DNA of 64,000 bases. Source: Kappaphycus alvarezii. Taxonomy: Eukaryota; Rhodophyta; Florideophyceae; Gigartinales; Solieriaceae. Location of the stretch: the NCBI GenBank assembly GCA_002205965.3, contig NADL03000102.1, positions 124,001-188,000 of the forward strand, written 5' to 3'. Under the pieces are notes generated by a model. The model searched no databases and had not been told where the DNA came from. It saw only the letters and a program-made list of their open reading frames with translations. The first letter of the stretch is position 1, and every line of letters starts with the position of its first letter. Positions 57,401-64,000 of the stretch are shown in pieces. The translations under genes were made by a program, and so were the position numbers.

Positions 57401-58285
57401 CTAGCAAGTAGAGGGGAGGTAAGCAAGCTAACTTGCCGCATAGGAGGTAACCGCTAATGCGCGGAAAAAGAATGCAATGAAGAGTGCTGAGGGCGAAATG
57501 TAGCCAGTCTGATCCTTTGAGCTTGAGGAGCAATGATTTCCAGATCAAATTATCTGATATGGTAGATTTGATGAATGTGGCCATTTGTTTCTTCTGTTCC
57601 ATCTCCATCCGATTAATTGGGAATACTTACGTACAACAGCAGGGAAAGTGTCAGTAACTCTTTGTGTGCGTCGCAGGCTGTGGCCTGAGGGGGCATTTTA
57701 GGTCCTGCATTGGACCGTGAATAAAAACAAATAAGAGTGGCCAAATGCACATGCGAGGTGAAGGACAACTTGTCCCTAGGGTTACAATGTGTATCTTAAG
57801 CCGGGAGCGAGCGAGGGCCAGTTAAGCACAAAAACAAGACAATGTGGCTTCACAGTTCTCGTAAACAGGTGTACATATGATTAATCCGTATGGTGCCAAA
57901 AGTCTTGTGAAGCGAAACTATTGAATTTTCAAGCCGCAAGGTATGCAATAAAGAAAACGATATTGGTCTACGTTACCGCACAGGGCAGTCCTGTGTCAGA
58001 TTGCCATGTGACTGCGTAGCAACTCCCTATACAAGACAACTGCCGATATTTCCGGAATTTTATAAATGCACATGCCTGCTGAGACCTTCGTGAAACCACT
58101 AAGACTAGAAGACCTGTAATATTACATTAATAGATGCTCACCGTATAATCTCAAAACTCTGAAAAGCAATAGAATCTTTTTCAAATTTTAGTACTTCTAC
58201 TAATTTGTGGTTACACATTGGATAATGGGCAGGACATGCAGAGGTAATGTTATTCATGAATAAATTATCATACGCTTCGTATTGT

Positions 58286-58350
58286 GCGTCCTTAGTTTAG
58301 TGGATAGTGCATCACTACGAAGCGTTGTCCGAAGGCGTCCAGACATGCGT
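58286..58350 (+). ncRNA. tRNA-like 5' half (Arg ACG style), not a complete tRNA
   Basis: GCGTCCTTAGTTTAGTGGAT resembles a tRNA acceptor strand with an A-box (TAGTTTAGTGG). CTACGAA resembles an anticodon loop with ACG. The 3' half does not pair with the acceptor or anticodon stem, and there is no clear B-box, so this is a tRNA relic or SINE head. Confidence 0.25.
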
Positions 58351-58546
58351 AGTTACAACTTTGTTTAAAAGTAACAAGTTAACTTTTCCTCCCGTGGCTT
58401 GCGCATGCACAGTAGACCTTGACTAAGAAGTTAAGGTCTACGCTGATAAGATTGACACTTGGAAATCCGAATAGACTTTTACTGCAGATCTTGCATTAGG
58501 CAAGAACGTAGAGTACAAATACAAGCCTTCATCTAAACTAGTAAGG

Positions 58547-58894
58547 TTGCCATTTGATGCCTCACCCGCACGCAATATTGGACATGATCAAGATAACAGA
58601 ATCAATCAGCAATCATTAGAGGTGCGCAAAGACATGCTGGATGGAGCTGCATCTCGTCTTCCCCAACACAGGATGGTTACGTTACGCCCTTTTTGGTTTA
58701 TGACTGAAAGAAAAGAGAAGAGAATCTACAGCCATGATCCATCTCTGTCTTCAATCGATTGCTTTCAAGACTTAAATATGTTCGACGAATCGTTGCAAAA
58801 CCTGTTTAAACCCCATCCTTCACTATTTGAAAAGGAGAAAAAATTCATGAGATCCCCCTTGAGACATATTTCTTATCCATGGTTGCAGTTCTGA
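58547..58894 (+). CDS. Unidentified 115-codon frame
   Basis: The frame starts at ATG or alternative codons near 58,547 and is polar, with a fairly protein-like end (SIDCFQDLNMFDESLQNLFK). It has no recognised domain. Adjacent short frames to 59,295 look like chance. It may be a relic. Confidence 0.2.
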   Translation: MPFDASPARNIGHDQDNRINQQSLEVRKDMLDGAASRLPQHRMVTLRPFWFMTERKEKRIYSHDPSLSSIDCFQDLNMFDESLQNLFKPHPSLFEKEKKFMRSPLRHISYPWLQF

Positions 58895-59295
58895 TGTAGA
58901 TAGTGTACAACTCAACAATAGTTATTATATGTCTCACGAGAGCATGCAGTCCAGCCAGCATGGGTGCAACCAACCCCAAACATCTGGTGGATCGCGAAAT
59001 GTGCCCTCTTATCACAGAAAAGTATTTATTCCTCCAAAGCTTGCGTGGAGGTCGTAGCAATAGTAGTACAATACATATTGAACTACACGGTTACGAACAT
59101 CCTAATTTCTTCCTGTCAGCAAGAAAACATGACACTGTTTCAAATTCCTCATCCATACTGATGGCTTCCTTTAGACCGGGGCCCTCGAGCTCTGATCACA
59201 AGCTTTCTTTTCCCCTACAGAGCTTATTTGCATGCAATTATCAGAGAGAAGCGATGTATCATGGATTGACCTTGATGATAATTGCAGCTGTATGA

Positions 59296-60441
59296 TAGGG
59301 GAATTGTAAAAACACTAAAGATATAATTAGTTCCGAGATTCATATATTGGTAATATTCCCAATGGGATAAAAACAATTTCATAAATAGTTAGATTGCTCT
59401 GTTCCAGGGGGTAAATGGGGCTGGTTTACTGCGAGTGGTGCGAATGCTGCGATTCCTATGAACTTCAATACAGGTTTCAGGACTTAAAGTGCGAGTAACG
59501 AAGCATTTCCACCACCTAATGGTAGCCACTCACTGTCATCCTAAGTTACTATCAAAACTCAATACTAAATTCGTACCTCGTCCACTGGAGTTTTTTCCTC
59601 AAGGGGCTTGTTTTACTTTTCAATTTTTTTGTTTGGATCCGATCTGGACTGATTCGGGGTTTTCACTTCTCATAGGCGAGCCTATTTTTCAATCATTATA
59701 ATACCCAAAGTTTTCCCCTTCTCAAAGTACAAGTCAGGCTAAGACAGCCACTGTGGTTCATGTATGCACATATTATGAAAGGGGACTGACCTTGCTACAG
59801 AGCGGCAGTTTATAGAATAGAAGGCTGACTCCCATGTGGCGCAAGTTTAGCTTTACTTTCACTTTTGCCTCTGCGATTAAATGTGATACGTCAAATAATT
59901 TCTACCGCACCCGTTCACTGAAAATCGGGGAAGAAATCTTTAATGATTAAGGATGCACTCATCGACGCAGGAGGACAGAAAATAAAAAATAATATGAGAA
60001 GGATGATTATTACAGTTGAACTAGAATTGAAGAGACGTAAACAATTACCCATTTAGAGCTTTATAAGGAGACTGGCTGTATTGAAATGAAGAAAGAATTT
60101 TAATGCACTCAGTATCTACTAGGGACTGCGCACGTCCTAACTATACGGCTAAGATCTTGAAATCAAAAAAATATATGACAATGTTTCTTTGAAAGGTAGG
60201 AGAAACCCTTCGCCATATATTGCACTTCGTGTTAAAACCTATATGAAGCCCATATGACTGACGGCAGCAATTTGAAAGCAGTTCCAACAGACTCAAAGGA
60301 GAAATCAGGAAGTAGTGAACCTCATGGAGGAAAAGTTTCATTGCGAATCAACTGTAGCAAAGATTCGATTTCCCCTGGAGACACCAGCGTTTCGCGCGTC
60401 GATGAGGCTTCCGAGCTCTAAGAAAAAGGCGTACTAGCCCC
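59296..60441. other. No supported feature
   Basis: The interval is moderately A+T-rich with short frames only and no recognisable repeat. Confidence 0.4.
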
Positions 60442-60768
60442 ATGCCCCAAACTCCAAACACATATCGAATCACGCGAATTCTCCCAGTGGGGAAATTTTG
60501 GGGTTACCTTAATGTATGGAAGATGTGGTCGGTTGAATTCTCCAAGTGGCTCCGGCATTATTGCCTAGTTCCGCCATTTGCTCCCACCACCCCATGCCCA
60601 CGATATCATTGCCCAAAGACATTGGATGTGTACGGCGGCCTCCCTCTGCATTGCTTGCTTTCGATTATTAACACCCTATACCCTCCCCACTGTGAAAACG
60701 GAATGCAAATTCATAGGATTTTGCATCATTCGCAGCACAATACACCAACCCCAGCAACCCTACTGTAA
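60442..60768 (+). mobile_element. LINE fragment around the CCHC motif
   Basis: FSKWLRHYCLVPPFAPTTPC followed by PRYHCPKTLDVYGGLPLHC matches the C-x-x-x-C ... H/C zinc region of the LINE at 53-54 kb (FKYYCQAPLFEPGTPCPRVG). The piece is short, with no nuclease or RT left. It starts immediately after copy 2 of the GYFNVWKMWS repeat, so the two may have been joined by insertion. Confidence 0.7.
60495..60537 (+). repeat. Copy 2 of the GYFNVWKMWS repeat
   Basis: It reads NFWGYLNVWKMWSV in the same frame as the adjoining LINE fragment. It is the shortest copy and differs from the others by one replacement (F to L). Confidence 0.55.
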
Positions 60769-60949
60769 AAACTGCCAAATAGTGATACTTAATGCAAAAA
60801 ATCAGCTATACGTCTGTTCTTTTTGTGTATCAGCTGCGGACAAAATGGAATTCTGAATAGAAATGGCGTCAAATGCAAAAGTATGACTCGGTGGATTCGG
60901 AAACGAATGTTGGACGCAGCCTACGGTCTTGCTTGCATCGAGCTTGTGG

Positions 60950-61065
60950 TTCAGTTTTTGGCCATGACTCGAATGATCTCGAGCGCAATTATGCGTTAAA
61001 TTCTGGGGGTTTTTGGGTTATTTCAATGTGTGGAAGATGTGGTCGGTTGTATCCACGCTACTCTC
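60950..61065 (+). repeat. Copy 3 of the GYFNVWKMWS repeat
   Basis: The plus strand reads FWGFLGYFNVWKMWSV. Similarity to the minus strand of 1860-1945 extends beyond the peptide core through TATCCACGC and AGTGCGTTG on the right. Confidence 0.6.
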
Positions 61066-61323
61066 TAGTGCGTTGTGCAAGTCTTGCGAGTCGTAATGAT
61101 TCGAAAGGGTAATATCCGCAAATGAAGATTTTTTTGCTCTTCTATGCAGCTGGCTTTTCATTGGTTACGTACTGTAGCAAGCGCTGTAACACTCCTGCGG
61201 TATTGCCACTCGACTAAAGAAGTGCAACTACACGTACACTTATCATATCGTTAGAAACCTGTTTAGCGATTGACTCTTGAACTGATCAGATAAGTTTGGC
61301 CTCCGCAGGAAAGGTACAGTATT

Positions 61324-62240
61324 AAGAAGAAGAAGAAGAAGACTTTACCAAGCAGAAAAGGGGGGGCTAGCGGCCCTCAAAAGGGGAAAAATCTATCCGA
61401 GCCAGGAACGGTCGAGTAGTCGTCGGTTGATCGCGACAGAAGTTCGTTGTTGTACGAGCGAACTGATAATCGTGAACAAGCGATCGCGCTCGAAGGCAGG
61501 GCTACTGCCTTTACGTAGTGCGATGTACTCAGCAATTCTGGACAGACCTCGTTCGGCACCGGGGCCGGCAGACCCGTATATATCGAAAGCCATCGGGTGG
61601 AAGTCGATACGTAGTTCGGCGCAGAGGTGGCCATAGCGGAGAGATTTCGCGCGCTCAGATGCAGTAAGGGCAGCGAGGGGCGTGTGAATTCGCTGTTGGG
61701 CGTATGGAGCGGAGTGGGGGCTGATGACAGTGACGTCGTAGCCATGCGGGACGGGAGAGAACTGGACATCATCGATATAGATGTCGAGGCGGCGGCGGGA
61801 GTTGGAGGGTCGGGGCAAGTCTTGCGGGAAGGTCCATTCCCGGACAGGGCGAATCCCAATTGATAAGCGTGATACCTCGGAAATGAGGCGGTCGCGAACA
61901 CAATTGTGGCGCCGAATGGAGCCGTCGGCGCAGGGACAGACAGAGGCATGGTGTCCGTAGGATCCAGGGTGGGGACAGTGCGGAAGTGGGCGGCGGCGCA
62001 ATAGGTGCAGGGTTGTGTGCCAGAGAAGATGGGGACACCAAGACGGAGGCAAACCATGGTTCGCCATACTTCAGGAGCGGCCCGGGTACCGAGATGGCTC
62101 TGCGGGAGGTTGTGAAAGGGACGGGAGGCGTGGGAAGAAGCGACGGAAGCTAGGCGGCGGAGTAGCCGGGAGCCTTCGGAGGAGGAGAGGTCGACGGAAG
62201 AGAGAAGTCTGGCGCGAAGCCCCTTTGTGATCTCGGCAGT
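61324..62240 (-). mobile_element. LINE 3' half with RLE nuclease and GAA-type tail
   Basis: Frames 62,264-61,377 and 62,067-61,393 together give the C-terminal LINE protein. They contain FHNLPQSHLGTRAAPEVW, then a Cys pair (CTYCAAAH), then, after a frameshift near 61,985, GHHASVCPC and IRRHNCVRD. RRLDIYIDD with GYDVTVISP follows in the nuclease position, then FHPMAFDIYGSAGPGAERGL and NRRLL. It is another subfamily, distinct from the 49 and 53 kb copies. The 3' tail on the minus strand is a repeated TCT/CTT run (61,324-61,340). RT is missing. Confidence 0.8.
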
Positions 62241-62274
62241 AGAAGAAGAAGAAGACTTTACCAAGTAGAAAAGG
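62241..62274 (-). repeat. 3' tail of an older LINE copy, directly abutting the younger one
   Basis: GAA-repeat plus GACTTTACCAAGTAGAAAAGG matches 61,324-61,358 (GACTTTACCAAGCAGAAAAGG). It marks the end of an earlier copy into whose tail the 61.3-62.2 kb copy seems to have inserted. Confidence 0.7.
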
Positions 62275-62574
62275 TTTTTTTTTAAGTATTAAGCATTTGT
62301 AAGTTAGCAACTTTCTGCTTGAAGGACAGTCAGACTCTGATCCGAATATGTCAAAAAATTATGCTTTTCCAGCATTTCTTATTTGTCACATCATTTAAGT
62401 TCGGAACTAACTTGTTAAATCAACGTCAGCTTTCAAGCAACTTTCTGCATTCCCTGATCTTGTCGTCCTTTTCGATTATCTACTAAGTGTTCTGATCCCT
62501 TGAATAGCTCAACGAACTACCTAATTGCTCAAAAATATGAATTTACAAGAAAGAATATATCACAAGCGCAACAC

Positions 62575-62862
62575 AAAGATGTTATGCAGCACTGCGTGAA
62601 ATCGAGGCTTCGTCGACTTTTCGCCGCTCTTAGCGCCCGCCCTGCGCGCTATATCCTCTGGTGCAGGCGCGGCCTTTTCCGCCCGTCTAGCCCGTTTCCC
62701 CTGCAGATCGACATACCGCGACCGCTGCGCTCTCGCTGCACCGCTCTCGTCGATACCGCTGTCGACAGTACCGTCATCCCTCCCCTTCGGATGGCTTTGC
62801 TTTTGGAACGGTACTGTAAAGCAACCGTCATGTCAAATGCGGCATGCTTGCTGAATGGCTGA
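62575..62862 (+). mobile_element. LINE 3'-end fragment
   Basis: The frame ends in CKATVMSNAACLLNG after an Ala/Arg/Leu-rich helix and FPLQIDIPRPL, resembling the NAACLL ending of the copies at 1.8 kb and 53.2 kb. It covers only the terminal region, about 80 residues. Confidence 0.55.
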
Positions 62863-62944
62863 GTCTTTTAGGGGGCGTATTTCCTTCCACATTTCTGTGT
62901 CGCCACAGCGTTATGAGTTGATTGTAGTTGTCTGGAAAACTTCA

Positions 62945-62995
62945 GGATAGATCGAGTATATCTTTCAAGAGTAAAATACCCAAACCTTTCCCCTA
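62945..62995 (+). repeat. Dispersed repeat, copy 2
   Basis: GGATAGATCGAGTATATCTT, then TCAAGAGTAAAATACCCAAA, matches 57,348-57,400. It lies 83 bp after the LINE 3' fragment. Confidence 0.7.
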
Positions 62996-64000
62996 CAAAG
63001 TGCCGCCGCATGGTTTTCGTCTAAGTTGCCTTTCCACGGTTCAATTCGTTGCCGTCACATCCTTCCGTAAGGCCAGTGCTTTCAGGAGATGAAACCTATT
63101 TTCATTCCTTGGATCCCCTACTCTACTAGCTATTTTAAATATAAGGTTTCTGGCTCCCTGCTTTGCTTTACTTTCCCCCTTTCCTTCCATCCCCACAATA
63201 TCTAAGAAGAAGTAGGCTGTGGTTAACTCTCCTCGCCTACCGAAAACCACTCGCACGTCACCATTGCGTGACAGGCAGCCCCCATCCTCTTCAGAAGCCG
63301 CTCCACATTCAATCCCAACGGAGCTTATGGGCAGCCGTCAACTGGGCGCGCGAGTGAGTTCATTGCGAGCACGGAGATAGCCACTGGTTTGTTTCCGCAG
63401 AGCCCCTTCTACATCTTGGTGGAGAGGTAGTGGAGGGTGATAGGGATAAATCGTCGGAGAAGAGATACTAAGAACCAATTACCTCAAGAGGGAGGTGTTG
63501 CAAGCGACAAAAGTGCTACCTTGGTATAGTTGAACAAACAAAATGGAGTGGATAAAGAATACAGTTGAGAGGGCTAAAAGCAAGTATAGAAGGGACAGGG
63601 TCTACCACTGTTGCTCTGCGACCAGCGTAAGAAAAATTTTTCTTGGGTTTGAAATTGACTCTCAACTTCCTACTACTCGGTACTTGACTTGAATTTGTCT
63701 GCCAACTTGCTTCACCTCTCTATGAGGAAGCAGTATACTCAGCTTATATAGACTTTGGCTGCCTCTATAGTCCGAACAAAACTACAGAAGATACCAGGGA
63801 ATACATAAAAACACTCTGTGTGGATGATGTAGTCTAAACAAAAGATACTTAAGAATCGAACAGTCGATCTGGTCCTCCTATTTCCCACTCCCTAAATCAG
63901 ACCCAAATAACTCCTCCAAAGTATCCATTTTGCCCAAGCAGTCCCCACAAACATCTGGTTACGGGTTAAAACTCTCTATTTCCTCCTGGGAGATATCTAC
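62996..64000. other. No supported gene at the right edge
   Basis: Short frames only. A TATA-like CTTATATAGAC at about 63,745 lies in a stretch with LTR-like composition, but nothing pairs with it in the window. Confidence 0.35.

Larger units (their letters stand above)
57159..58546. other. Upstream region of the fusion gene; no coding feature
   Basis: It should contain the promoter of the minus-strand fusion gene. It also holds the 53-bp repeat copy at 57,348 and a tRNA-like half at 58,286. No gene is otherwise seen. Confidence 0.45.

Overview
This is eukaryotic nuclear DNA. It encodes a eukaryotic-type lysyl-tRNA synthetase (lysine-rich N-terminal extension), an armadillo-like protein, a NET-like domain protein and several classes of eukaryotic transposable element (Harbinger, Ty1/copia, Plavaka/CMC-like, RLE-type LINEs). 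Host genes sit in single long reading frames with little sign of introns and are islands in transposon debris. My best guess is a red alga of the Chondrus type; this is inference from layout and style, not proof.

Layout. 0-2.1 kb: end of a frameshifted Harbinger-type transposase, a LINE 3' scrap and a short conserved repeat. 2.3-12.9 kb: the main host-gene block, with a TilS-like protein lacking the PP-loop, an ARM-like protein, a one-TM CHASE-like protein split by a frameshift, a small proline-rich NET-like protein and a lysyl-tRNA synthetase broken by one extra A in a homopolymer. 12.9-13.8 kb: palindromic TACTGTACAGTA motifs and a TATA-containing, LTR-like segment. 14-17.4 kb: an unidentified decayed coding element. 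18.5-20.4 kb: two same-strand 3' ends of one LINE family. 20.9-22.3 kb: unidentified, possibly gag-like frames. 22.6-27.5 kb: a decayed copia element. 28.5-32.6 kb: a decayed transposon with Plavaka/CMC-like transposase signatures. 33.3-45.4 kb: a very A+T-rich, gene-poor block, with 46.3-48.3 kb similar. 45.5-46.3 kb: an acidic frame with one in-frame stop. 49.0-52.6 kb: a nearly complete RLE-type non-LTR retrotransposon (zinc finger, RT, CCHC, RPD...D nuclease) broken by frameshifts. 53.2-54.5 kb: a 5'-truncated relative. 55.0-57.2 kb: an intact 728-codon gene fusing an ATP-grasp-like half to a TauD-like Fe(II)/2-oxoglutarate dioxygenase. 57.2-64 kb: more LINE fragments, including one apparently inserted into an older LINE tail, and repeats.

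No operon or shared pathway links the host genes. The most noteworthy host locus is the ATP-grasp/dioxygenase fusion, which looks like a small-molecule (peptide or amino-acid amide) tailoring enzyme. Most of the rest is a record of repeated transposition, especially LINE 3' ends. I see no CRISPR, rRNA or convincing intact tRNA gene.
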